In this document: piece after piece, positions 39,076-50,317 of the stretch
Position numbering within the stretch: the first letter of the stretch is position 1
Layout of the letters: every line of letters begins with the position of its first letter
Source: RYN-133 sp963754285
GTDB lineage: Bacteria > Actinomycetota > Actinomycetes > Mycobacteriales > Jatrophihabitantaceae
Direction of reading: 5' to 3'
Assembly: GCA_963754285.1 (NCBI GenBank)
Contig: CAVWFN010000004.1
Location: forward strand, 124,001 to 188,000
Length of the DNA stretch: 64,000 nucleotides
The notes under the pieces: generated by a model
Database searches by the model: none
Seen by the model: only the letters and a program-made list of their open reading frames with translations
Told to the model about the DNA's origin: nothing
Made by a program: the position numbers and the translations under genes

Positions 39076-40824
39076 CTACTTCATGTAGCCGATCTTGGTG
39101 TAGTCGATCGACGCGAAGCCGAACGAACCAAGGTTGGCCAGGCCGTTCTTGACGCCGCACATCTGCGGACGCTGGAACAGCGTGAGGGTGTGCACCTGCT
39201 GGTACAGCAGCTTGTCAGCTGCCTGCACGTCGGCGGTCGCCTTCGACTGGTCGGTCTCGGAGACAGCCTCCTTGAGCAGCTTGTCCACCGCCGGGTTGGC
39301 GACACCAGTGAAGTTCTGGCCACCGCCGTCCTTCGGGGACTCGTAGATCGAAAGGCTGCTCGAGATCGGGAACGGTGTGCCCAGCCACGAGAACGGCGAG
39401 ACGTCGAAGTTGCCCGGGATGATGTACTTGTCGAAGAAGTCGTTCACCGGCACGGTCTTGATGTCGACCTTGACGCCGATGGTCTTCATCATCGCCTGGA
39501 ACAGCTCGCCCTCGTTCTTGCTGGAGGCGATACCCGCCGGAATCGTGAAGCCGATTTCGAGAGTCTTGCCACCCTTGGTGTAGTAACCACCGCTCATGGT
39601 GAACCCGTCGGACTCGAGCATCGACTTCGCCTTGGCGGCGTCGTAGGTGCCGAGGTCGCCGGTGTTGTCCTGGTATCCCGACTGGCTGTTCATGTAGAAG
39701 TGGTTGTCCAGCGGGATGTCGGGCCATGGGATGCCCGTCAGGTCGGCCTTGATGATGGCCGTACGGTCCGTGCCGAGCATCATGGCCTGGCGAACCTTCT
39801 CGTCGGTCAGGAAACCGTGCGTTCCGTTGAAGGTGAACTGCCGGTAGTCCGGGCCCGCTGCGAGCGTCACGTGACCGTTGGTCGCGGCCTTGATCTGCTT
39901 GTAGTCGGTCGGGTCGACCGCGACGTCGTAGTCGAAGTCGATCTCGCCGTTGACGTAGGCCTGGTTCGCAGCAGTCGACTCCTCCGCCTTGTAGACGATC
40001 TTGTCGAGCAGCGGCTTGTTGCCCCACCACTTCGGGTTCGGCGTGACCGTCACCGTCTGCGCCGACTTGTCGAACACCGGGTTGCCGAACGGGCCGGCCG
40101 TCACCGGGATCGCGTTGAGGTAGCCCTTGTTGAACCCCGCCGGCGTGCTGTTGTACTTGGCCGGGTAGAGCGGGCTGAACAGCGACTTCCAGTCGACGAA
40201 CGGCTTGGCGAACTTGACGATCACGTCATACGGGTTCGCCCCCTGCGTGACCGAGGCGATCTGGTTGTAACCGGTGGAGCTCGCGACCTGGTAGGCCTTC
40301 GTCTTGCCGTCCAGCGCCTTCCACTGCGCTGCGTAATCGGCTTCCGTGATGGGCTTTCCGTCGGACCACTTCGCCTTCGGGTTCAGCTTCAGCTCGATCG
40401 TCTGCGGGCTCGCGCTCGTCTGGGCTGCCGATGTCACGTAGTCAGGATCGGGATTGGTGTTGCCCTTGGCGTCCGAGATGAACGGCTGCGGCATGAGCGC
40501 GTTCATGACGTTGGACGTCGACGATTCGGGGCCGTCGACCTGGTTGTAGTTCCACTGCGTGGAGTACTGGTCGAGGCCCCAGATCACCGTGCCGCCCTGC
40601 TTGAGCGCCGACACCGGTTGGGCGTTGATGTCCTGCTCGACGAGGCCGCTGGTGCCACCGCTCGAGTTGGTCGACGGCGCCGGCGCTGGAGTGCTGCTGC
40701 CTGTACCGGTATTGGTGCTGCCGCCGTTGCCACCACCGTTCCCTGACGAGCTACATGCGGCCACGCCGAGCGTGGCCATGAGCGCAGCGCTGACCAGCGC
40801 TACGCCCCGCGTTCGAACCTTCAC
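39076..40824 (-). CDS. dppA: Peptide ABC transporter substrate-binding lipoprotein (family 5)
   Basis: 582 residues. Signal with lipobox GVAAC, then a Gly/Ser/Thr-rich linker. The SBP_bac_5 body has WNYNQVDG, LNPKAKWSDGKPITEADY, YDVIVKFAKPFVDWKSLF, TAGPFGNPVF and WWGNKPLLDKIVY. It captures oligopeptides or dipeptides outside the membrane. GTG start with AGGAGG upstream. Last gene of the operon dppB-C-D-A. Confidence 0.93.
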   Translation of the reverse strand: MKVRTRGVALVSAALMATLGVAACSSSGNGGGNGGSTNTGTGSSTPAPAPSTNSSGGTSGLVEQDINAQPVSALKQGGTVIWGLDQYSTQWNYNQVDGPESSTSNVMNALMPQPFISDAKGNTNPDPDYVTSAAQTSASPQTIELKLNPKAKWSDGKPITEADYAAQWKALDGKTKAYQVASSTGYNQIASVTQGANPYDVIVKFAKPFVDWKSLFSPLYPAKYNSTPAGFNKGYLNAIPVTAGPFGNPVFDKSAQTVTVTPNPKWWGNKPLLDKIVYKAEESTAANQAYVNGEIDFDYDVAVDPTDYKQIKAATNGHVTLAAGPDYRQFTFNGTHGFLTDEKVRQAMMLGTDRTAIIKADLTGIPWPDIPLDNHFYMNSQSGYQDNTGDLGTYDAAKAKSMLESDGFTMSGGYYTKGGKTLEIGFTIPAGIASSKNEGELFQAMMKTIGVKVDIKTVPVNDFFDKYIIPGNFDVSPFSWLGTPFPISSSLSIYESPKDGGGQNFTGVANPAVDKLLKEAVSETDQSKATADVQAADKLLYQQVHTLTLFQRPQMCGVKNGLANLGSFGFASIDYTKIGYMK

Positions 40825-40875
40825 TTGTCCTCCTGATGGTGGTGGATTGCCCAGCTCGCTACTGGACGGGGTGAC

Positions 40876-42983
<2,108 letters not shown>

Positions 42984-42987
<4 letters not shown>

Positions 42988-43919
42988 TGGGCCTTCCCGG
43001 CAGACGGATCGAGTGCGTCGCGCAGTGCGTCCCCGACGAGGTTGACCGCCAGCACGAGCAGCACCAGGAAGATGGCCGGGCACAGGAACAACCAGGGGTA
43101 GGTGAACGCCGCGTTCTGCCCGTCGGACAGCAGCGTGCCGAGCGAGACGTCGGGCGGCTGCACGCCGAACCCGAAGAACGACAGACCGGCTTCGGTGATG
43201 ATCGCTGTGCTGACATTGATCGTCGCGTCGATGATCAACAGCGACGAGAGGTTGGGCAGGACGTGGCTCAGGATGATCTTCCAGCGCGAGACACCCATGT
43301 ATCGCGCCGCCAGGACGTACTCGCGGTTCTTCAGGGCCAGCGTCTGACCTCGCACGATGCGGGCGGTGATCTGCCAGATGAAGAAGCCGAGCAACAGCAC
43401 GAACAGCAAGAAGTTGCCGGCGAAGTGGCTCGACAAGATCGCGATGATCAGGAACGAGGGGACGACCAGCAGCAGGTCGACGATCCACATCAGCACGCGG
43501 TCGGTCCACCCGCCGAAGTAGCCGGCTGCCGCGCCGACGATAGCCGCGATACCTGTGGCGAGGACCGCGACGAACAGCCCGATCAGAATCGACTTCTGGG
43601 CGCCGCGCATCGTCGCCGCGAACAGGTCGACGCCGGTCTGATCGGTGCCGAACCAGTGGTTGGACGACGGCCCGGTCAGGAAGTTCTCGAAGTCGTGGTC
43701 GGTGTAGGACCACTTGTCGAAATGCGGTCCGACAAACGCTGCAAGGACCAGGAGGATGACGACAGCCAGCCCGACCAGCCCGTGCTTCTGACGCAGGAAG
43801 CGCCGCAGCACCAGTTTGCCGCGGCTCTGGATCGCGGTCTCGTCAAGCGCGGGCCCAGGCTCGGACTCGCCTTCGGTCGAATGCCCGGTCGGGAGGAGGG
43901 CGTCGATGGGACTGGTCAT
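42984..43919 (-). CDS. dppC: Peptide ABC transporter permease
   Basis: 311 residues, about six helices. Binding-protein-dependent permease motif EYVLAARYMGVSRWKIILSHVLPN (EAA loop) contacts the ATPase. N-terminal FLRQKHGLVGL and GTDQTGVDLFAATMRG are typical of DppC/OppC. Four bases separate it from dppB. Confidence 0.94.
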
Positions 43920-43922
43920 GGC

Positions 43923-44900
43923 CTACGTCCTGACTCTTGGATCGAGCATCGCGACGACGAAGTCCTGCAACAGCGAGGCAAGCAGCACCAGTAGTGCCAC
44001 GAAGAACGTGACCGCGGCCACGGCGTTCGTGTCGTTGCTCTGGATCGAGGTCACGAACAACTCACCCATCCCGTGCCAACCGAAGATGATCTCGGTGAAG
44101 GTCGCGCCCACGAAGATCGTCGCGAAGGTGTACACGAAAATCGTCACCGCGGGGATCAATGCCGTCCGCAGCGCGTGCTTGATGAGCGCTCGGCTGCGGC
44201 GCAAGCCCTTGGCCCGGGCGGTGCGCACGTAGTCGCTGGCCAGCACGTCGAGCATCGCGTTGCGCTGGTACCGCGACAGGAACGCGGCGCCGCCGAGGGT
44301 GAGCGTGATCGTCGGCAGGATCAAGTGGTTGAGACGGTTCAGGAACTGGTCCCAGCCGCCGTTGATCGCCGGATCGAATTGGCCGGAGTATTGCAGCACG
44401 TTGCTGCCTAGCCACTTGTTGATGTGAACGGCCGCCAGCTGGAACAAGATCGCCAACACGAACACCGGGACGGACAGCACAACGAACGACGTCACGGTGA
44501 AGAAGTGGTCGATGAATCTGTATTGGCGCACAGCCGACCAGGCCCCGATCACCACCCCCAGCAGGCCACCGAAGATCGTGCCGGCGAGCAGCAGCTGCCC
44601 GCTGACCCACAGCCGGCGTCCGACGTCAGCGTTGACCGAACCGCCCTGCACCTCCGTGCCGAAACTGCCGTGCACGAGGTCGTCGAGCCAGTGCCCGTAG
44701 CGGTCGTAGATCGGCGTGTCCGGGTTCGCGTTGATGCTGTCGAGCTTTTGGGCGATGACCGAATCGGACGGTCGAGGGTTGCGGCCTTCGTAATTCGATT
44801 TCGGATTCAGACTTACTGCGGCGAGGACGTAGGCCAGTGAGGTGGCGATGAATACGAGGACCACGTAGTTCACGAGCCGCCTCAGCAAGAACTTGGTCAA
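43923..44900 (-). CDS. dppB: Peptide ABC transporter permease
   Basis: 325 residues, six helices. The EAA loop is DYVRTARAKGLRRSRALIKHALRTALIP. The start is TTG (44898-44900) with GGAGAGGAG ten bases upstream, which decides it. First gene of the dpp operon. A direct repeat of ACGTAAC about 75-105 bases upstream may be a regulator site. Confidence 0.94.
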   Translation of the reverse strand: MTKFLLRRLVNYVVLVFIATSLAYVLAAVSLNPKSNYEGRNPRPSDSVIAQKLDSINANPDTPIYDRYGHWLDDLVHGSFGTEVQGGSVNADVGRRLWVSGQLLLAGTIFGGLLGVVIGAWSAVRQYRFIDHFFTVTSFVVLSVPVFVLAILFQLAAVHINKWLGSNVLQYSGQFDPAINGGWDQFLNRLNHLILPTITLTLGGAAFLSRYQRNAMLDVLASDYVRTARAKGLRRSRALIKHALRTALIPAVTIFVYTFATIFVGATFTEIIFGWHGMGELFVTSIQSNDTNAVAAVTFFVALLVLLASLLQDFVVAMLDPRVRT

Positions 44901-45074
44901 GCCTGCTCCTCTCCGTGCGTCCGTCTGATATTTCCAGCCGATGCGCGATGTTGGGCCATATTCATCACTTCGTTACGTAGCACGCAGCGTTCTGTTACGT
45001 TCGCCGCGCCGTCGGCACCGAACGAATCGTTGCCGTTGCCTCGCGCGCCGCGCCTGGTGCGAGACCATACGAGA

Positions 45075-45605
45075 TCACCGCAAGGCGGTCGAAGCGAGCC
45101 CGACCAAAGCCGGAATGATGGCCAGGCAGATGAAGGCCGGCAGGAAGCACAGACCGAGCGGCGCGGCCGCGTAGACCCCGGCCCGGTGGGCACGCGCGTG
45201 ACCGTCTTCGGCCGCCTTGGCGCGCAGCTCGGCGGCCAGATTCTCGAACGCCGCGGCGATGCGGACCCCGCTGTGCGCGCTGCGGCGTGCTGCCGCGGCG
45301 ATGCGGCTCAGCGCAGGGTCGTCAGCGGCGCCGGCCCAGGCACTGGCCGGGTCGGCCCCCAGCCCGAGCAGGCGGGCGACGGCGATCCACTGGCTCGCGT
45401 GCGGACCGGCCGCTTCGGCCGCGGCGAGGAGCGCGCGCTCCAACGGCTGTCCGGAGCGCAGCGCGACCGCGGTCAGGTCGAGCGCGAGCGGGAGGCTCGA
45501 TCGAGCACGCCGACCGTCACCGACCGAGCGGTCGCCATCGCGTAGCGGCGGCCACGGTCCGGTCACGATCAGCGCGGCAGCGAGGAACAACCACGCTGTG
45601 GTCAC
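45075..45605 (-). CDS. tadC: Type II/IV pilus assembly membrane protein TadC
   Basis: 176 residues. T2SSF-type core LPLALDLTAVALRSGQPLERALLAAAEAAG and SGVRIAAAFENLAAELR, with C-terminal helices LGLCFLPAFICLAIIPALVGLA. Inner-membrane platform for Flp pilus assembly. GTG overlaps the tadB stop as GTGA. It ends about 175 bases before dppB. Confidence 0.87.
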   Translation of the reverse strand: MTTAWLFLAAALIVTGPWPPLRDGDRSVGDGRRARSSLPLALDLTAVALRSGQPLERALLAAAEAAGPHASQWIAVARLLGLGADPASAWAGAADDPALSRIAAAARRSAHSGVRIAAAFENLAAELRAKAAEDGHARAHRAGVYAAAPLGLCFLPAFICLAIIPALVGLASTALR

Positions 45606-46411
45606 GGGGCCTCTGCGCGGGCGGTCAGCCAGTGCGTCCAGCCGAGGCCGGCGGCATCGAGGGACACCCCGAGCAGCAACACGACGTGTCCGGCCGAGGT
45701 CGTCGCAAGTACCCGAAGCGGCTCGGCCTGCATCGCCGTGCCGAGCAGCACGCCGACGACCGGTAGCCCGGCCAGGAGCGCGGCGGACGACCGGGCACCG
45801 GCCAGCGCGGTGGTGACCGCTCGGCGCTGCTCGATCTGCTGGGTGAGGTCTCGAGCGACCCGTGACCAGACCTGTGCCAGCGGTGCACCTGTTGCTGCTG
45901 CGACGCGCCACGCATGCTCGAGCGCGGCGAACTCGGCGGCTGCGGGCTCTGCATCCGCACTCGGGTCGGCTCGAGCCTCGACCCGCGCGGCGAGCGCTCG
46001 CAGGGCGGCCGCGTGATCGGGACTCATCTCTGCGCCGGCCATCACGGCCGCGCCCGGGGAACTGCCTGCCGCCAGTTCGGCGGCCATCAGCGAAACCGCC
46101 GAGAGCAGTTGTTCGGTCGCGCGGTCGCGCCGGCGTCGCCGGCCTGCCGCCCGAGCAAGGAGCGCCGCGGTCACGAGAGCGACCAGGACGGCGAGAGCGA
46201 CAGCGAGACCGGCGAGGCTGCCCACGACAGCCGCGGCTGCGACGCAGGCCCCGATCCAGAGCCGGCTCGGCACGGCGACGCTCGTCGGAGGTGTCGGCTC
46301 GGCATGTCGACGAAGCCGACCGTGCCTCGCAAGAACGTTCGCGCGCGTCTGCGCGGGCCGCGCGACCGGCACCAGCATGAGCGCTGCTGCCAATGCGGCC
46401 CAGCTCAGCAC
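45602..46411 (-). CDS. tadB: Pilus assembly membrane protein TadB
   Basis: About 269 residues. Two N-terminal helices (LSWAALAAALMLVPVA; IGACVAAAAVVGSLAGLAVALAVLVAL), the T2SSF domain (LLSAVSLMAAELAAGSSPGAAVMAGAE, WRVAAATGAPLAQVWSRVARDL) and two C-terminal helices. GTG 46411 overlaps a TGA that is a candidate tadA stop. Start confidence is moderate. Confidence 0.83.
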   Translation of the reverse strand: MLSWAALAAALMLVPVARPAQTRANVLARHGRLRRHAEPTPPTSVAVPSRLWIGACVAAAAVVGSLAGLAVALAVLVALVTAALLARAAGRRRRRDRATEQLLSAVSLMAAELAAGSSPGAAVMAGAEMSPDHAAALRALAARVEARADPSADAEPAAAEFAALEHAWRVAAATGAPLAQVWSRVARDLTQQIEQRRAVTTALAGARSSAALLAGLPVVGVLLGTAMQAEPLRVLATTSAGHVVLLLGVSLDAAGLGWTHWLTARAEAP

Positions 46412-47564
46412 GGGCGGACCTGCAACAACCTGGGCGCGGGCAGCCTCGCGCGCGACCAGAGTCGTCGAACAACATGGCCGCCGCTGGGCAGACACCGATG
46501 CCACGTCGCCACACCGGATGGACGCCGAGGCTGTCGCCGGCGCGGTCGAGCAGGCCGAGCTCGTCGACCACGCGGCGACCGTCTCGCAGCCGGCGCAGAT
46601 GGATGACCACGCGCACCGCGCTCGCGGCGAGCGAGGTCACCGCGCCGAGGGACAGGCCGGCCAGTCCACCGAGCGCGGCAAGGCGGGCCGGCACGTCGGC
46701 GGCACTGTTCGCGTGCATCGTGGCGGCGCCGCCCTCATGGCCGGTGTTCAGAGCGACGAGCAACTCGACCATCTCGGCGCCGCGGAACTCGCCGACGACC
46801 AGCCGGTCCGGACGCATCCGCAGCGACTGACGCACCAGCTCGCGCAGCGCGACGGCGCCCGCGCCTTCGACGTTGGCGGTGCGGGTCACCAGCCGCACCG
46901 CGTGCGGGTGGTCGAGCACGATCTCGGCGGCGTCCTCGATGACCACGAGCCTCTCGGCCGGCGGCACCAGCCCGAGCAACGCACCGAGCAGCGTCGTCTT
47001 GCCCGCACCCGTGCCGCCGGTGACGACGAACGCGAGCCGCGCCTGCACGATCGCGGCAAGCACCTCGGCAACGTCGTCGGGCACGCTGCCGCGCGCGGTG
47101 AGCGCGTGCAGCGAGAGCGGCTCACGCGCCAGCACCCGCAACGACAAGGTCGTCGTCGGGCACAGCGGCGGCAGCACGGCATGCAAGCGCGTGCCGTCGG
47201 CGAGGGTGGCGTCGACGAACGGTTGCGCGTCGTCGAGTCGTCGGCCGGCCGCCGCGGCAAGGCGCTGCGCGAGCCGCCGCACCGCGGCGTCGTCGGCGAA
47301 GCGGATGTGCGCCCGTTCCAGGCCGTGCCCGCGGTCGAGCCACACCGCGTCGGGCGCGTTGACCAGGACGTCGCTGACACCCGGTAGAGCGAGCAGCGGC
47401 TCGAGCAGCCCGGCGCCGGTGAGTTCGGAGGTGACCTCGCGGTGCAGGTCTGCGAGCACCGCGTCGTCGACGATTCCGCCGGCCTCGGCCCGAACCGCCG
47501 TCCCCACATCGGCCCGCTCGCTCACCAGTCGTTGCCGCACCCGGTCGACCAACGGCGTGGTCAT
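46405..47564 (-). CDS. tadA: Pilus assembly ATPase TadA/CpaF, 3' end frame-uncertain
   Basis: Secretion ATPase powering Flp pilus assembly. Walker A VTGGTGAGKTTLLGAL, the Asp box VVIEDAAEI, RLVTRTANVEG, and MRPDRLVVGEFRGAEMVELLVALNTGHEGGAATMHANS are intact. ATG 47564. After HPVWRRGIGVC the frame stays open all the way through tadB, so the natural stop is missing. A TGA at 46405-46407 in another frame overlaps the tadB GTG and is the likely end if one or two bases are miscalled near 46480. Confidence 0.85.
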
Positions 47565-47578
47565 GGTGTCGCCTCGTG

Positions 47579-47599
47579 ACCACTCGCTTCGCTCGGGCC
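47579..47599. repeat. Short dispersed intergenic repeat, copy 2
   Basis: ACCACTCGCTTCGCTCGGGC, close to the 1711-1730 and 53283-53301 copies. It sits 15 bases upstream of tadA, between ssd and tadA. Confidence 0.4.
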
Positions 47600-47664
47600 G
47601 GTCGGCGCCACCAACCGCGCCTGGCGGCGCGGGCGATGCCCTTGGTTCGCTCCGCAAGCGTCGC

Positions 47665-48307
47665 TCACGCCGCCACCCCGTCGATCAACCCGGCGGCGAT
47701 ACGGGCGGCCGGCCGTTCGGAGGGCCGATCGACCGGTGGAAGCACGCCGAGCAACGGTGCGCCGAGCAGGTCGACCGCCTCGCCGACGCTGAACCCGCCA
47801 CGTCGCAGCACGACCCCGGTCGGGACGTCGGGCAGCGACCGCAGCACCGCCCGCGCGGCGACGAGGGTGCGCACGTCGGTGGCGGCCGCGACCACGACAC
47901 ACAGCTCGCAACAGGCGAGCCCGGCCTCGCGCAGCGGCGACGGAGCGCGCGGCAGGTCGAACACGACCGGTCCCAACTGCCGCGGCGCTCGCCGCCACCT
48001 GCGCGACGGCGTCCGGATCGGGTGGTTCGTCAGCGGCGAGCACCGACGCCGTCCGCCAGCGCGGCAGCCCGTCCGCGAGTGCCGCCGGATCGAGATACCC
48101 ACCACCGACCCGCAGGCCCGACCACCGCGCCCCGGCGACGTCGTCGATACCCAGCAGGACGTCGACACCGCCGCCGACCGGGTCGAGATCGATCAGCACG
48201 CCGTGCGCGGCGACCGACGTGAGGACGGCAGCGAACGTCGATGCGCCTACCGCGCCGCTGCCGCCGATCACGCCGATCACGTCCGACAGCCAATCGCGCA
48301 ACAGCAC
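47665..48307 (-). CDS. ssd: Septum-site-determining-like (Ssd/CpaE) ATPase, frameshifted, N-domain absent
   Basis: MinD/ParA-like P-loop fold: VIGVIGGSGAVGASTFAAVL is a deviant Walker A, followed by VLIDLDPVGGGVDVLLG. After AQVAASAA one extra G near 47983 breaks the frame; the rest (LGPVVFDLPRAP... GVVLRRGGFSVGEAVDLLGAPLLGVLP) is intact to 47665. At about 213 residues it lacks the ~110-residue N-terminal receiver-like domain of mycobacterial Rv3660c; only ~85 bases separate it from the divergent HAD gene. Start is uncertain (GTG 48307 or 48376). Locates the Tad machine. Confidence 0.75.
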
Positions 48308-48393
48308 GTCCGTGGCGCGGATCAGTGCGGTTGTGGACGACGAACCGCGGTGTGGACGACGGATTTGACACCGCACGTCCGTACGATCACGAC

Positions 48394-49209
48394 GTGGTTC
48401 CCCGAGCCCGCAGCACTCGAACGGCGGCGTTCTTCGATCTCGACAAGACGATCATCGCCAAGTCGAGCGTGCTCGCGTTCGGTCGGCCGTTCTACCAGGG
48501 CGGACTGATCAACCGGCGCGCCGTCCTGCGCAGCGCGTACGCGCAGTTCGTCTTCGCGCTCGCCGGCGCCGACGAGGACCAGATCGAGCGGATGCGCGCC
48601 TACCTGACGAGCATGTGCACCGGGTGGGACGTCGCGCAGGTGCGCGAGATCGTGTCCGAGACCCTGCACGAGATCATCGATCCGATCGTCTACGACGAGG
48701 CGGTCGAACTGATCGGCATGCACAAGGCAGCCGGACGCGACGTCGTGATCGTCAGCTCGTCCGGCGAGGAGGTCGTGGCACCGATCGGCGCCATGCTCGG
48801 CGCCGACCACGTCGTGGCCACTCGCATGGTCGTCGCCGAGGGCAAGTACACCGGCGAGATCGAGCTCTACGCCTACGGTGCCGAGAAGGCGGTCGCCATC
48901 CGCGAGCTCGCCGCCGAACGCGGCTACGACCTGAGCCAGTGCTACGCGTACTCCGATTCGGCCACCGACGTCCCGATGCTCGAATCGGTCGGGCATCCGT
49001 TCGCCGTCAACGCCGACCGGGCCCTGCGCAAGATCGCGACCGAGCGCGACTGGCCCACCCTGACCTTCTCCAACGCGGTGCCGCTGCGCGAACGCATCTC
49101 CGGGCTGCGGCCCGAGCACCCGACGCTCACCGCAACGGCGGTCGGCGCGGGCATCGCCGCGGGCGGACTGGTCTGGTACGCGACGCGTCGGCGCACCCGC
49201 CGGGCCTGA
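48394..49209 (+). CDS. HAD-IB family phosphatase (SerB-like)
   Basis: 271 residues. Motif I FFDLDKTII (nucleophile Asp), motif II VIVSSSGEEVV, motif III Lys near EKAVAI and motif IV YSDSATDVPMLESVG are complete. A C-terminal helix (AVGAGIAAGGLVWYA) ends in RRRTRRA, suggesting membrane attachment. Orthologue of mycobacterial Rv3661 by position beside ssd. Substrate not certain. GTG 48394. Confidence 0.88.
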   Translation: MVPRARSTRTAAFFDLDKTIIAKSSVLAFGRPFYQGGLINRRAVLRSAYAQFVFALAGADEDQIERMRAYLTSMCTGWDVAQVREIVSETLHEIIDPIVYDEAVELIGMHKAAGRDVVIVSSSGEEVVAPIGAMLGADHVVATRMVVAEGKYTGEIELYAYGAEKAVAIRELAAERGYDLSQCYAYSDSATDVPMLESVGHPFAVNADRALRKIATERDWPTLTFSNAVPLRERISGLRPEHPTLTATAVGAGIAAGGLVWYATRRRTRRA

Positions 49210-49524
49210 TTCGGCGTACTGGGACGCGATGCACCCGTGCCAACACGCCGTTCGCCCCTTGCGGATGACTGTGACCCGCGCCATATTCCAAGAACGGATC
49301 GGGGCCACGTCCATGGCGGTCCAGCCCCCAGCGAGACCCCGTTCCCGCACGACACGGCGGTTACCCACGCGGGCGTTCACACCGCACGAGGTGGGTCGGC
49401 GGGGACTGGATTTGATCTGGCCCTCGACACGACGGTCAGGGCAGAGCACGCAGGTGTAGCCCGCCGCGCGCGTGCCGACGGCGTCGAGGTGATCGCACAG
49501 TCACCCCGGCGCCGTCGATCTGTC
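49210..49524. other. 315-base gap without an identified gene
   Basis: Contains locally AT-richer spots (CCATATTCCAAG; GGATTTGATC). Open frames of up to 76 codons on the plus strand, and a longer one on the minus strand, show no recognisable family or ribosome site. I see nothing else in it. Confidence 0.5.
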
Positions 49525-50260
49525 TCAGCCGCGCAGCAGCGACTGGCAGATCGCCTGCGCCTCGACCGCTCCGGCGGCCACCGCCGCGCAGCAGTGCCGT
49601 AGCCAGTGCGCGATCCCGTCGGGAGTGCCCGTCCCGTACGCCTCGAGCGCGGCGGTGTCGTCGGCGGCCAGTTCCAGGTGGCCCGCTTCGACGACGACCA
49701 ATGACTTCGGGTCGAGCCCGCGGGTGATCAAGCGTCAGCCGCTCGGCGGCGAGCGCCACGATCGGCGACACCGGCGCGAAGGCGTCGAGTGACCGGATCT
49801 CGCCCTGGACGAGCCCCGCGACGACGACAGCAGGCGCCGAGGTCGCGGCGAGGACGTCGGCCAGGGTGTCGAGCCGCTGCGCAGCGACCGGATTCGGCCG
49901 TCCGAGTTCGGCCGCGGCGATCAGGTCGGCCGCGGCCAGCGCGTGCAACCGCGCGAGAGCCTGCCGGGGCGCGCGCGACCAGGTGTCGGCGAGCCCGCCG
50001 ACCGCGCTCGCGACACGCAGGACGCCCTTGACGAGCGGGTCGCTCTGCGCGGCACCGGAGCGCACGTCGGCGAGATCGACGTCGGCGCCGGCGATCCGCG
50101 CGGCCGCCCACGCGCCGCGCACGGAGGACTCGGCCGACACGTCGGCCGACCGGCGACGCAGCACGCGGTCACCGAGCAGCGCGTCGACGGCCGCGCGGGC
50201 TTGCGCCACCCCGGCCGTCACGCCGGGCAGGTCGAGCAGCGGGGCCAACGGGTCGTCCAC
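49525..50260 (-). CDS. Rv3662c-like conserved protein, possibly a degenerate Fic fold, one frameshift
   Basis: About 245 residues after correction. The N-terminus runs VDDPLAPLLDLPGVTAGVAQARAAVDALL, and SVRGAWAAARIAGADVDLADVRSG is all-helical. The segment EIRSLDAFAPVSPIVALAAERLTLITRGLDPKSL occupies the place of the Fic active loop but lacks HxFxxGNGR. An extra T near 49732 separates the two coding halves. A Fic relationship is inference from pattern only. Position next to the HAD gene matches Rv3662c. Confidence 0.6.
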
Positions 50261-50317
50261 GCCCGACGACGCTATCGGCCTTGCGAATTGTCGTAACGGG
50301 CGCGTAGAAGTCGAACC

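Noticed and set aside
45075..47564. A single fused TadA-TadC protein from one long frame
   Set aside because: The middle of that frame overlaps tadB in another phase and is Arg-rich nonsense; the frame is open only by lack of stops.
47579..47599. Regulator binding site shared by nuo, tadA and ephE
   Set aside because: The copies differ in position relative to starts and stops and look like ordinary CGCT-rich intergenic repeats.
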